A DNA stretch of 64,000 bases from Bryoerythrophyllum caledonicum (GCA_963971425.1 OZ020518.1:29580770-29644769), one strand, 5' to 3'. Positions 35,650-46,955 are shown, counted from the first letter of the stretch. Notes: generated from the letters alone by a model not told the origin. A program made the numbers and translations.

Positions 35650-35900
35650 GAACTTCGCCACTCTGTCTCTTCCTGATTGGCTGCTTGTTTGGTTTTGCTT
35701 TTTGTTGTTTAGTTAGTTTGGTCGTGGTTGGTCGTTGTTGGTTGGTTTCTGGCTACTCGTTACATAGTGTCTACCCTCGAAAGGGGGAAGTAGTTCCAGA
35801 TCGCTAATTCCTTGTCCGCTGGGCATGGTCTTAGCAACGGAACGAACAGACACTTTATTCACGCCGGTTCCCTTCGGGAACCGGCGTTCTTCTTCTTCTT
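35650..35900 (+). promoter_or_regulatory. 3' UTR of element B
   Basis: It is organised as in element C: a G/T-rich stretch, the conserved block from about 35757 (GTTACATAGTGTCTACCCTC), a terminal hairpin and a TTC tail. The hairpin at 35862-35886 is perfect: an 11-bp stem, CGCCGGTTCCC paired with GGGAACCGGCG, closing a TTC loop. Confidence 0.8.
35862..35886 (+). other. Perfect 3'-terminal stem-loop of element B
   Basis: The stem has 11 base pairs and the loop three bases. Copies at 28816, 35942 and 51450 keep the fold with some mismatches or G-U pairs. Confidence 0.88.
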
Positions 35901-35911
35901 TGGGCATGGTC
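35901..35911 (+). repeat. Right target-site duplication of element B
   Basis: TGGGCATGGTC is an exact match to 11103-11113. Confidence 0.92.
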
Positions 35912-35980
35912 TTAGTAGTGGAACGAACAGACACTTTATTCACGCCGGTCCCCTTCGGAAACTGACGTTCTTCTTCTTCT
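35912..35980 (+). mobile_element. LINE element A, detached 3' tail
   Basis: These 69 bases continue the conserved 3' block exactly where element A was cut at 11113: TTAGTAGTGGAACGAACAG, the terminal hairpin and TTC units. They end element A; unique DNA follows. Confidence 0.88.
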
Positions 35981-36643
35981 ACTACTAGAGAGCTTTAGCT
36001 TGCATTAGGTAGGCCCAAGAGCATTGCCATTACTACTCATGCACTTCATTAATATAGAAAAGGGGAGTATGAGATTTTTGGATTTACCTATTGACCTTGA
36101 TCGAGCGTTGAGCGAAGCTACATGCTTGGAAAGGCTTGGGAGCGGTAGGACAAAACCTGCCCCTATTTTTGTGTTGGAGTAGGCCGTATTTGATTCATAG
36201 GGGGTCACTCGAGAGTAATTTTAGGCGGCATGTCCCAATTTTTTAGAAATATTTCCAAAAAAAGCCTCTAGACTCCTAAAACGGGCAGGGTCAAAAAAAT
36301 GGACCCACCCGAGGCTGAGGTTTGGTGCAACGCTCGACCAGGGTCAATAAGAAGATCCGAGATTTTTGAGAGTCTATTCTTGTGCATAAAAAAATTTCAC
36401 CATGTCTAGCACCTTTTTACATCTTGGCTTTCTACTTCAGGTAGCACTTTCAAAAAAACTCAAATGTGTGTGCAAATCTAAACATGGAGTTCATAATAAA
36501 ATCATAATTAAATTACAACAGTTATGATGATTATTTATTGAGTGGATTTTCAAAATAGTGAAAAATTGGAGGAAATTTGTACCAACCACTAGGCTCAATC
36601 TTGTACTAAGAAAGATAAAACTGTTTGACTCTGCTAACAAATA
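35981..36643. other. Intergenic; holds a short inverted repeat
   Basis: No gene is supported. Arms at 36080-36110 and 36328-36358 are inverted copies of each other (about 25 of 31 bases), containing TATTGACC and GAGCGTTG. The pair may be a small old MITE; I see no terminal duplication. Confidence 0.5.
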
Positions 36644-36651
36644 ATCACATG
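36644..36651 (+). repeat. hAT left target-site duplication (ATCACATG)
   Basis: Eight bases are repeated exactly at 40457-40464, the duplication length typical of hAT elements. Confidence 0.9.
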
Positions 36652-37207
36652 CAGGGATTTTTTTATGCTCTCCAGTGAGTACAGCCAGCGGCGATTAGAA
36701 TATTTTTTTAAAAGGGAGTACTCCGAATTCTGGTTGGTCAAAGGTGTGACATGTGGCTATAGTAGGTTTAGGGTCACGATCATCATGCAAATTTACGATT
36801 TAGGGGATGCTCACTTTACTGGCGATGTCAAAATGGAAGCAATAAAAATTCTGGGGATGTCAAAATGGAAATAATAGAAACTTTGGCCACTTGTTGAAAA
36901 TGGTAGATGCCGAAATGGCGACCACGTTTTGTCAGACCATGCATGGAGACTTTTCAAACCAAAAATCATAGAAGTTAATTGCATTATTCACATAAATCCA
37001 AAAACCAATGAGAATTTTTTTGTACAAACTCATGGTAACAAATTAAGCCCAATAAACAAAGAAAAAAAAACAAGTAGGGGGGGTTGAACCCTGGCTGTTA
37101 GGCCCTGCCCTTTGCAGCTACTCATCCCACCTACCCTCCACATATTAGTAACATGAATTAATATAACTTGGCAATCAAAAAATTGTCGTCATGATGGAAA
37201 GAGAAGG

Positions 37208-39938
37208 TCACAAGTGAGCACCTCGCCTGATCTTCTCTTCCCGCCAGTGTGTTATTGCAACTTGGTATGGAAACGTCGCTTGTGTGTAAAACTGCTGTGC
37301 AAATACTTTCACACATGTGTCGAGGCGACCTCCCAGACGATTCCTCACCCTCGACTTCATGTAAGCCAAGGTGCTGAAGGTTCTCTCATCCTCTACACTC
37401 CCCATGACGGCAGTCACGGCTATCTCAGCCAACTTTATGAACTCGCTTAAGCGATTTAGCATGAGTGCATTTTGGCCAACATTTCGCCACAACTTGGTTA
37501 AGGGATTTAAATCCCTGGGTTCAGCCATGGCTGGCTTTGCATTAGACCTCATTGTCAACTTTGAACAAAGAGGTTTGCAAGGACAACGTCCGGCCATCGA
37601 GAAGCGGATCGACTTGCTTCATCTGAGGCTCCAATTTCGTCCCATAGTTCACCATCCTCACCACACAGTACTGCTGCAGTATGGCCGCCATGTGAAGTGG
37701 AAAAAATTGGTCACAGTTGGCTTGAAGCCAAAACTGTGGAAACACCACAGACAAAGCATTCATCAAATCGCAATTAGAAAATCTGAAGTCAAGGTCGGAC
37801 CTCAGCTGCGAGCTCGCTTCACGACATTGCTCCTGAACCAAACAGATTATCCGGTCAAGGTCCAACCGTAAAACAAGCAGCCTCTTCCTCGAGACAGGGC
37901 AGATGTTGTGGGCACTGTACGTATGTGAATCAATATTGAAGGCCATGAACTCTACACCAGTATTGAGGTCGGTGATCCACTCTTGGCAGATGGCGTGACT
38001 GTGGTTGTCCACCACATCTCGGTACATTTGGAAGTCAAGCCTCTGAAAGGCGGTGTCTGAGTCCTCATACAACCGGTACAGCTCCCCTTGGCAGATTTTT
38101 ACTGCAGCCACATAATCACTGACAAATACATGATTAGATTGGGCAAATCTGATCAAGGAATCCACAGACTCAAGGAGAGGCAGCAAGCAAGGCAAGGCCA
38201 ATAACGTCCCGACATCACAGAGCAACTCATAATTCTGTTTAGCAGACTCCCTCGCTGCTTGTTGACGGGCCGTCATCTTTGGCTCCTTCATTGCTGCGTC
38301 TTCACACATCTTCACTATAAGGGTCTTGTATTCTCCCAAAACGCGTCTCAGTAGAGCTAGAAGCGAGATCCATCGAGTTTTCACGTTTCCAAGAATCAAC
38401 AGACCTTCTCTTTCCACCACATTGGCAAGTTTTTGAAACTCAAGGTGTCTCTTAGAGCTGTGGCAGAAATAAGTATACATCGCTTGACAAAGACTTTCTA
38501 GCTTTGAGACAATGGGCAAATTGGAGAGCGGCTCTACAGCAAGGTTGGTTCTATGAGCAAAACAGTGTACCACGAAAAGAAAAAGAGCCAATGTCTCCTT
38601 CAGCTAAACTCCCACACCTGTCTTGCTACCTTGGAAGACTGCCACTCCATCTGCGCCGAAACATACAAGCTTCTCGGCGATCTCATCTTGAGTCAAACCA
38701 CTGTGAAATTCGAACATTGTGTAGATTGCTTCCTTCACTGCCCTAGCACTGTTTCCATCAACTAGTCGCAGCAAAGCTAGCAGAATACTAAGCCTCTGAA
38801 ATCCCAAGCAAACATAACCATGAATAGACAACCACGATAGCCCATCAACAGAAGTTACCTCGTCAGCCGAGAGGCTGATAAAACGCGTGTCTTTGAAAAC
38901 CTTCTTCGTGTGCAAGGCCATCACATGAGCGATAGAATCAGCCATCTCCCAACCAGTAGTAGTGGACCAATGATTCCGTGGGCATTCTGGTGGTTGCAGC
39001 TGCTCTAACAGCTCTCGGAGCTTCTCGAAATCAGTCATTGGGCGACCGTGACTGAGCAACCAGAAGATACTGCGGAACTGGACAAGCTTCCGTTTCCGCT
39101 TTTGAATTGCTCCGTGCGCCACCATCTCCACCACTGTCTCCTTACCGCCTCCCTGACGCGCGAAGTAGACACGCTCATTCCGAACGTGTTGGTTGTTGGT
39201 TAAGAAAAAGTGCTCTCCTTGCTTCACACGGCCCATGTTGGTGACAGCTTTGCGACGCCCAGCGTGCTTCCACAGCGAATCGATTTTGGGAACGAGCAAC
39301 TTCTCACGCCCTTCAACGTCGCTGCAAACTTTACACCGCACTTGTACAACCTTGCCGCCTGGATTCAGCACGCTTTCCGCCCAAGGCAGCCTTGCGGCCC
39401 AAGAATCTTGCCAGTGACGATTCTGGTGATACAAACGCTGCATTCGTCTGCCGTGGTCAGGAAGCCGAGATCCTTTCCGCACTTCAACGATCTGAACGCC
39501 AGATTCAGCAGAGCACATGGCGCCTTCACAACGACTCTTGGCGCGAGTTGATCTGGATATAGCGTGTCGATCTTGATTAGCGGGAGCAGGAGATGACACA
39601 AGCGGAAGGGTGACTCCCATTACGACACAATCGTTGTCAACACTTGTCTGCCAAGCGGACGGCGGCTGGTTGTTGGTCCCTCTCGGAGACTCCTCGACCT
39701 GCGTGCCACCAACTTCAGTCGCATCTCCTCCACCGAACAAGTCGTTCAAAGGCTCGCCGCCTTCAACTCCAAGGCAATGCGATTCGTCGTCACCCTCTTC
39801 GAATTCACCATGGTCATCTTGGAAGCCGCCATCGTCTTCCTGAAACCCAACATTGCTCTCTTCAAACCCAGCATCGCCCTCCTGAAACCTACCACGATAA
39901 AGGAAATTCATCAGAAATTGTTGTTGTTTGTTCGCCAT
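37208..39938 (-). pseudogene. hAT transposase (ZNF862/BED-finger type), one stop and one frameshift
   Basis: The start is taken at the ATG at 39938 (MANKQQQFLMNF), because the open frame above it is Cys/Ser-rich and unlike a transposase. An acidic N-terminal region with GFEE/GFQED repeats is followed by a BED-like finger (VRCKVCSDVEG...SLWKHAGRRKA), SADEVTSVDGLSWLS, CFGADGVAVFQGSKTGV, HCFAHRTNLAVEPL, NVKTRWISLL, and the C-terminal dimerisation block SVEDERTFSTLAYMKSRVRN. An in-frame TAG at 38604-38606 splits it once. Near 37543-37597 the frame shifts by one before the dimerisation block. With both repaired in thought it would be about 910 aa. It cannot make a full transposase; the short terminal repeats could still be mobilised by a relative. 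Confidence 0.92.
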
Positions 39939-40130
39939 ACAGGCTAACTCTAAACCCAATACTGAAAGCGAAATGCAAGAATTCACAGAATGAGATACGA
40001 AATCGATTTGCAAACATGAACTTATCTCTTGGCAGAAATTGCAACGGAATGTATTACAGGCGATGCACATGGCTCCACAAGAAGCACAACAGGCAGCAAA
40101 AAACATGTGAAGGGCGGAAATTGGCGAATG

Positions 40131-40197
40131 CACTATAATCGTGGAAACAAATTTGGGGGGAGAAGGTGGCACTATAATCGTGGAAACAAATTTGGGG
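40131..40197 (+). repeat. 39-bp direct repeat in hAT 5' region
   Basis: CACTATAATCGTGGAAACAA and the bases after it occur at 40131 and again at 40170. It lies upstream of the transposase start, inside the element, and may be a sub-terminal transposase or promoter site. Confidence 0.75.
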
Positions 40198-40456
40198 CGA
40201 AAACTATACTTGGCAATTCGAAAGGCGGTGATGGACGAGACCTGCCAGGAACCGATGGCGACAACTGGAAGCAGACCCGACGTACACTCAGCGAGGTGAC
40301 GGGAATGTGGGTGGCGCCTGAGGTGACATGTGATGCATTTGGGGTAAGATGGCGGCGAAAGGACCCTCTAGGGGGGCCAAATTCTTACGTGTTAAAATCG
40401 CCTGCCGGAATTTGGAATAAGATGCTGGCGACAATTCGCCCAAAAAAAAATCACTC

Positions 40457-40464
40457 ATCACATG
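40457..40464 (+). repeat. hAT right target-site duplication (ATCACATG)
   Basis: Exact match to 36644-36651. Confidence 0.9.
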
Positions 40465-41029
40465 GTCTTAACCACTTTTTTTTCTTCTTCTCACTTTCGC
40501 ATAGTATGTCAATTTTCCTATTTATTTTTTAATGGAGGTCTGAGAGGGATTGATTATTTTTTATTCTTCTTTGATGTGGAAGGGTTATTTTGCCATGTTC
40601 GGATTGTGCCCTTTTGATGATTAATATATTAATTATTCTTTGTTGATGTTCAAAAATTAATTTGGTTGATGTTGATATTTTACATAGAAAACGACTTCAT
40701 ACAATTGTGTTCTTTTAATAAAATATTAATATAATGTTGATATTTTTTTTGCATAATACAGATATGCAAATCTGTATTTGAAAATATGGAGAGCTTGACA
40801 TTTAAATGATTCGATTTAGTTTAGCTACCAAACTTAATTTTAAAATATACTAATTGATGAAGTAAAATGATATAATTATGAATATTTTGGTTGATTGTTC
40901 AACCCTAAACCCTCAAAGTCTTCACTTAGGCTATGTGAAATCTAAGGTGGCCATTCTCAAGTGCAATCAGAATTCCAAATTTCAATAAATCCAAATCAAG
41001 ATGTTGAAAGTATAATTTTCAATTCCCAT
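40465..41029. other. AT-rich intergenic, nothing recognised
   Basis: About 565 bases of AT-rich DNA between the hAT element and the tandem array. I see no gene or repeat in it. Confidence 0.6.
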
Positions 41030-41317
41030 TAGATTTGTAAAAAAATTATGCTATCCTAAGTGACTTTGATATTGATAATTGTTGTATAAATCCTGACTAA
41101 CTCAGTTATTATTACAACAGGTGCATTACCAAACTTTGTGATTTAGTATAGTGCCTCAGAAGTATGTAAATTTTTTATTTGAAACATTATGGACCATTAT
41201 ATATACTTTTTGCAAATTAATTATGCTTAGTTTTTTTATGACTGATACATGACTAGTTTTCAAAACTTCACATCATATTTTTGATAAATGAATAAGAGAC
41301 TTCTCTTCTTACATGTA

Positions 41318-41626
41318 CAGTGGGGTGACACCCAAATTGGCACCTTGTGCAATTCCAGGGATAGTGCCCACACTGCTGCCAACTTTGACACCCTCCCGAG
41401 CACGGGAAAATTGTTATTTATACATGAAATTTTAGACACAAAATCACTGTTATGTTGAAAACATGTGTACCAAATTTCAAAGCTAGAAGATTGATACAAT
41501 AAAAGATATTCAAGATGTACTAACAAGGGGTAGCTGTAAGAAATGTTTCACAGCTGCCAACTTTGACACCCTCCCAAGGATTGAAGAATTTTTTTTTTCA
41601 CATGTAATTTTTGGAGTAGAAATATC
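41318..41626 (+). repeat. Left terminal inverted repeat of Tc1-like element
   Basis: About 309 bp, near-perfect reverse complement of 42705-43012. It contains two direct motif copies at about 41375-41396 and 41553-41575. Confidence 0.9.
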
Positions 41627-41901
41627 CTTGGGAGTAGGCATACACTAGCAATCTCTGATACTGACACGCAACGGTTATTTTTTGAGAAACGCAAAATACT
41701 ACGCACATCTCTATCACTACATTTTGTAGTGTGACTACCACCACAAGGTTTGTGCTTGTAAGTTCCATTTTCTCTAAAATTTTTCATTAACCTCTTAACT
41801 GTTCTAACGGAAACTTTGATAGTGGCTGCAATTTGAACTTGAGTACTCCCTCCCTCACTCATACCTATAATACGTCCACGAATTTCATCGGAAACTGCCA
41901 T
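41548..41901 (-). pseudogene. Tc1/mariner transposase, DNA-binding half only
   Basis: From the ATG at 41901, the protein begins MAVSDEIRGRIIGMSEGGST and reads through two helix-turn-helix units (QIAATIKVSVRTVKRLMKNF; KCSDRDVRSILRFSKNNRCV). That is the paired DNA-binding domain of Tc1-type transposases. After about residue 87 the match ends and the frame runs into the inverted repeat. No DDE catalytic domain remains. It could act as a repressor if expressed, but that is speculation. Confidence 0.88.
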
Positions 41902-42704
41902 CTAAAACATGTTGAACTTTCTTTTACTAGGCTAACAAAACCTTAAACTCTCATTAACAACATTAACAATTTCTTTTCAGAATCAGTCACTCAATCATAG
42001 CATTTAGTCTATTAGGCATAACCACATGCACATCATTCAGCCTAGTAAGAATAACCACGTACACATCATTCAACATGCATAAGCAAGCATGACTAAATTA
42101 CTCATACAACACATCACTCTATGTCTCACACATAACACATTCTTTCTCTCTGCTCTCACCATTACTCCAACATCCAATGATCACAAATCACATGCAACAT
42201 TCCCATAAGTTTACACAATAGTGCTCAATTGATATTTAGAGGAGGAAACTTCGTCATGCGTGCATGATGCAAGTGGTTTCTTCTTGATGTGACAACTCCA
42301 CACTTCTACATTTGGATGTTACAAATTTTTCTTAGATGCATTTATGATTAGGCATTGTGTCAAATGGATAAGTTCAATGAGGAAGCATGAGGTGTCAAAG
42401 ATATTTCAATATTTTCACCATGTCCTTGAATTGGTTATTGTCATTACACACGTTGGTAGATTTAAAATAACTATTTTTTTGTGTATCTTTTGTCATACAT
42501 GTGATCAACATCATAAAGATCATGTGACAAAAATTTCATATTGAAATAACAGATTCTCAGCCCTAGGGAGGCTGTCAAAGTTGGAAGTTGTGAAACGATT
42601 CTCCCCTTTGTTTCTCACAACTACACCTGTTGGTAAATTTGGAATATCATTTCTTTTGTGGGTCTTTTGGACTTGAATTTTTTCACATGTGTAAAAAACA
42701 TAAA

Positions 42705-43012
42705 GATATTTCTACTCCAAAAATTACATGTGAAAAAAAAATTCTTCAATCCTTGGGAGGGTGTCAAAGTTGGCAGCTGTGAAACAGTTCTTACAGCTAC
42801 CCCTTGTTAGTACATCTTGAATATCTTTTATTATATCAATCTTCTAGCTTTGAAATTTGGTACACATGTTGTCAACATAACAGTGATTTTTTGTCTAAAA
42901 TTTCATGTATAAACAACAATTTTCCCGCGCTCGGGAGGGTGTCAAAGTTGGCAGCAGTGTGGGCACTATCCTTGGAATTGCACAAGGTGCCAATTTGGGT
43001 GTTACCCCACTG
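42705..43012 (-). repeat. Right terminal inverted repeat of Tc1-like element
   Basis: Partner of 41318-41626. Direct motif copies at 42755 and 42933. Confidence 0.9.
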
Positions 43013-43980
43013 TACAAAAGATGTGACACAATTGTGCCCATAGATAATTTGATGTCTAAATTGTGATTAGATAAGTTTTTTAAATAACAGGTGTAGTGCC
43101 GAAGTTAGTATTTTTGTACAATGACTATGAAATATGTAAAATACTGATTTTGAAACATTACCGACAATCTTGTATGTTTTCCACTAATAAATAATGCTTA
43201 ATTTTCTCATGACAACAATATTTCCAAAGTATATTTAAAACTTCACATCACATTTTTCAAAAATGGATATAAGACTTCTCTATTTACATGCACGAGAAGT
43301 GTGAGACAATGGTGTCCATTGATAATTGTTGTATAAGTCTTACTTCAGTTAGTTTTTAGAAGAAAAAAAGTGCACTATCATAGATTGCACTTTTATATAG
43401 TGCATGAAAAACTCTATTTTGAATTATTGCTTACATCCTTGTATAATTTCGTCTAATGAATCATACTTTATTTTTTATGACAATTTTTTTCCGATGTATA
43501 TTTAAAACTTCACATCACAATTTTTTAAAAGGGATAAAATAATTTTCTCCTTACATCTAGTGGAGGTGTAGCACAATGGTGCCCATTGATATTTGTTGTA
43601 TTGTTCGTGAATAAGGTAGTTGTAAAATGCAAAGTGCAATACCAAAGTTTACACTTCTATGAAGTGCGTTTAAACTATGTGGAAACAAAATTGTGACACA
43701 TTACCTACAAACTTATATGATTTATGCTAATAAATTATGGTTTATTCATTGATGACCAATATAAGACTAAATTTGTTTAAAACTCCACATCATATTCTTA
43801 AAACAATGAGTAGAAGACTTCTTTTATACAAGCACAAGAGATGGTGACACAATGGTGCCCATTGATAATTGTTGCATAAATTGTGGTTAAGCTAGTTTTA
43901 AAATAAAAAGTGCACTACCAAAAGTTCACACCTTTATCAATGCATACTATAGAAGATCCTACTTTGATATAAATAATTAT

Positions 43981-45399
43981 ATCCCAAAAAATACTTTTTG
44001 GGCCTTTCAGCCTCTTCGTTTGAGATTGACAAATTTGAAACAACTTTGAAAAATTATAGACTGTGTTCTTTCAAAGGTTACATACTTTGTTTTTGTACAA
44101 TTTTATTTTGGAATGAACTTGCATCACATCAATGGTGTAGGAACTCAACCTACTCCACAACACAACTAAGGCATGTAGACATTGCATACTTCCCATACAT
44201 GCCCCAATTATAAATAGATGTAATGGGATGTGGCATCAAAGGTGTCACCATACTTTTGTTTTCTTTGCGTAGCTTAGTTATAGCTAATCTATATGTGTAG
44301 TGGACGTGTGGCCTATGCACCACATTCATCCAACGGATGGATCTCATGCATTAGGATTTTGTGCATGTGCCTACAATAACACGCATGCCCTTGCCTTAGC
44401 ATTTTTGTCAATTCAAGCTTTGTGAGTAAGTTTAGAGAGATATAGTGATTGTCTTTGCTCGTAAGTGATGTTATTTCATTAGTAAATACGTCATACTTCC
44501 TAATCTACACTTGCACTCCTTGATTCTACCCTTGTGGATTTTGAGACACTTGACTTTAGTGTGATTTACTCAATTCTCAGTGAGGGTGTGACCGATGTGA
44601 TTTACTTAAGGGTGAGCTACGCATAGTTGTGTTTGTTTGTGTTTTTTGGCTTATTTGATGTTGGTTGTAACTCTCAATCTATTGTTTTAGGGATCTTCCA
44701 TTACACAACATGTAGCAAATATTTGCAAGTATTTCCATGTGTAATGTTGCTCCTTAAATGATTTATAATTTAGCTACTTACCACATACAAATCATAGAAT
44801 CCAAGCTAGTTAGCTCAACGGCCATTTTTTATGACTAATATAAACTTAATGCGTATTTGACTACATTTCTCAAAAATGAATATATGTTTCCTTTTGTTTA
44901 TTTGCCCAATGCACTACACTAAACACTGAATATAATGTAGAGGGATTATTGATGTAGACCACTCACACTAATTTCCATAAAAGCATGTGCATGCCAAGTT
45001 CTGATTGGGTAATTGTTCTCAAGCAAGTGTGTGTCAGTCAACAATTGCATGTAAATTTTCAATTAGTGTAGGAAATTTCAAATAGTCTAGTCTACACTAT
45101 ATTCACGGAACGGTGTAGTTTCTTTGCACCACAAACACAACAATATTGTTCCAAAAATCCATTTGAGTAATATCGTGCTGGATGGATGGAGATTGTTGCT
45201 CAATCAACAATATGAGGGAGAGTCACCAATGTTGTTATGGATGCTCTAAATATAGGTGTTGTAGCTTTGGACATCAAGATTGTTATAAAGTTTTTGCATA
45301 AAATGCACCTTAATGTTGCTCAATTTAAAATTCCTCCAATCCACATGAAGTCGGCAGTGTTGCCCAACAATTGTTATTGGAGGAAATTCTTTTACGTGT
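43981..45399. other. Intergenic stretch inside the array, no clear gene
   Basis: The tandem units fade here. A TATA-like TTATAAATAG lies near 44210. The segment of about 570 bp from 44135 (TGTAGGAACTC) to 44708 (TTACACA) has the feel of a solo LTR, but no target duplication was found. No coding region is supported. Confidence 0.4.
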
Positions 45400-45562
45400 A
45401 TAGGAGAAGATAGCACAATGGTGCCGAAGGCTACTTGATGTGTAGATAGTGATTAAGTTAATTTTACAAATAGAAAGCGCACCACCATACAAAGTGGTCG
45501 CTTTTGAACACTACCTGCGGAATCTGTTATATTTTTTCTAGACCCTAGTAGTTTGGATAGAA

Positions 45563-45670
45563 TGGGTATACCTGGATATTATAAGGGTATCACCTAGATA
45601 TTATACAAGTATCACTTAGGTATTACACATGTATCTCCTTCATATTACATGGGTATCATGTAGACAAATA
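45563..45670 (+). repeat. 22-bp minisatellite, about 5 units
   Basis: Units such as GGGTATCACCTAGATATTAT repeat imperfectly. They are non-coding. Confidence 0.7.
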
Positions 45671-46142
45671 TCTTTATTTTTCAAAATTATTGGATATTCT
45701 CCATTTTGAATTAATTTTGTACAAAATTGATAACTCCGTCGGATACTATATGTTGCAGTTTTATATAGTGTTTATAATTATGTGGAAACCTAATTTTAAA
45801 ACATTTACAACTATTTTATAAAATTTCCTTTAATAAATGATGTTTTATTTTTTATGACCAATATAAGATTTCAGTTTTTTAAACTTTCACATCACATTTT
45901 TCAAGTATGGATAAAAGACTTCTTTGCTTATATGCACGGAAGGTGTGACACAATGGTGCCCATTGATGTTTGTTGTAACTATTGTGATTATTAAGTTCAT
46001 TTCTAAAATAGAAAGTTTACAATCAAAGTTTGTACTTTTATAATGTCCCTGAGAACTATGTCAAAAACTAATCTTGTAACTGTTTGATTTCCGCTAATAA
46101 ATTGAACTTAATTTTTTTTAGATTGTCTTATGAGCCATGCTT

Positions 46143-46433
46143 TCACGCATTATAGTTTGATGGGTTCTTCACCACTTTGTCATAGGAACCATCCTCCTTG
46201 ACGTTGATGAGCCATCCACTCTCCTGCGCGTTCTTGCGTACCACCACTTGGTCCAATTGAGCCAAGAAGTCATGATCTAAGAGCGGCAAAAATACATACG
46301 CTGTCACCAACCCCCCTACAAACAAATTCTTTTCATCTTCTACAGACAACTTTGGATTGAACATAACCTCAGGCCGCGGGGCAATGTTTTGCCCAAAACG
46401 TTGCGTATCTTCAAACCTCACTTGAGGAACCAT
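46143..46433 (-). CDS. Unidentified 96-codon ORF segment inside the array
   Basis: A GC-richer segment starts at an ATG (46433, MVPQVRFEDTQRFGQN) and ends in a stop after PSNYNA. It sits exactly between two halves of one tandem unit, so it came in as an insertion of roughly 310 bp. I do not recognise the protein. It has no membrane segment or repeat and has a balanced, globular-looking composition (LDHDFLAQLDQVVVRKNAQE). It may be a captured exon or gene fragment. Whether it is expressed cannot be judged from sequence. Confidence 0.45.
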   Translation of the reverse strand: MVPQVRFEDTQRFGQNIAPRPEVMFNPKLSVEDEKNLFVGGLVTAYVFLPLLDHDFLAQLDQVVVRKNAQESGWLINVKEDGSYDKVVKNPSNYNA

Positions 46434-46884
46434 CGTATAAGACCTAAGTTTTTTTTCATTTCACATCACATTTTTTTTAAATGAGTAAGAGTCCTCTTGC
46501 ATATACAAGAGGTGTTGACACAATGGTGCCCATTAATAAATATCATGATTTTGTAACTTCTTTAAATAGAGATGCACCATTATAAATTGCCTTTTACATA
46601 GTGCCGCATAGCTATGTAATAAATCAAATTTTAAAACATTGCACTCTATCTCATATGATTATTGCTAATAATCTCTTTTTAAACAACCATACAAGACTTA
46701 AGTATTTTTGAGACTTCCCATCACATTTTTCAAGAATAGGTAAGAGTCTCTTCTTGCATGCATGAGAGATGGTGACATAATGGTGCTCATTGATGTTTGT
46801 TGTATAAATTGTGATTGAGTTAGTTTTTGTATTCAAATATACACTACCTAAGTTTGCGCTTTTAGAATGTGCCTCATAGTTCAC

Positions 46885-46955
46885 TTAGTAGTAGAATGAA
46901 TAGACACATTATTCATGTTGACCTCCTTCAAACACCCAAGTTTTTCTTTCTTCTT
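46885..46955 (+). mobile_element. LINE 3'-end fragment (70 bp)
   Basis: CTTAGTAGTAGAATGAATAG, then ATTCATG, a decayed hairpin and TTC-rich bases match the last 70 bp of the LINE family (compare 35912-35980). The fragment begins at the same point of the element as the one at 51418. Confidence 0.75.

Larger units (their letters stand above)
28866..35900 (+). mobile_element. LINE element B, 3' part
   Basis: This is the continuation of element B after the C insertion. It starts in the linker before the endonuclease and runs to the 3' end, closing with TTC units at 35887-35900 and then the duplication TGGGCATGGTC. Read alone it looks like a 5'-truncated LINE, but its first base joins the codon cut at 18963 exactly. 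Confidence 0.93.
36652..40456 (-). mobile_element. hAT-superfamily DNA transposon, 3.8 kb, inactive
   Basis: The left end is CAGGGATTTTTTT and the right end read inward is GAGTGATTTTTTT, so the terminal inverted repeats match at 11 of 13 positions. They are flanked by the 8-bp duplication ATCACATG. The single long gene on the minus strand is a broken hAT transposase. Its GC content is higher than the surrounding AT-rich DNA. Bases 40207-40456 and 36652-37207 are non-coding ends. Confidence 0.93.
41318..43012 (-). mobile_element. Tc1/mariner-type element with long two-site inverted repeats
   Basis: The element begins CAGTGGGGTGACACCC and ends with its complement, flanked by TA on both sides (41316-41317 and 43013-43014), the Tc1/mariner target. 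The terminal inverted repeats are about 309 bp (41318-41626 and 42705-43012). Each contains two copies of a motif GGGAGGGTGTCAAAGTTGGC about 180 bp apart, an IR/DR layout as in Sleeping Beauty-like elements. A fifth, weaker copy lies at 42566. The interior holds only the N-terminal half of a transposase. It is 1695 bp long and non-autonomous. Confidence 0.92.
41030..43980 (+). repeat. Degenerate ~270-bp tandem array, left block
   Basis: The anchor phrase GACACAATGGTGCCCATTGAT recurs near 43020, 43298, 43566 and 43850, about 268-284 bp apart. Each copy follows AAACTTCACATCACATTTTT and precedes TTGTTGTATAA, TAGTGC and GCTAATAAATTATG. The first unit, from about 41030, is split at 41317 by the Tc1-like element. 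Units are perhaps 75-85% alike. It is satellite-like, with no coding capacity. Confidence 0.82.

Noticed and set aside
35881..35980. Tandem duplication of the 3' end of element B
   Set aside because: Better explained as the cut-off tail of element A plus the target duplication, since A stops at the same 11 bases on the left.
39193..40138. Plus-strand open frames opposite the hAT transposase
   Set aside because: They are antisense shadows of a GC-richer coding region with no recognisable protein.
44135..44710. Solo LTR
   Set aside because: TG...CA-like ends and a TATA box are present, but no target duplication or partner LTR was found.
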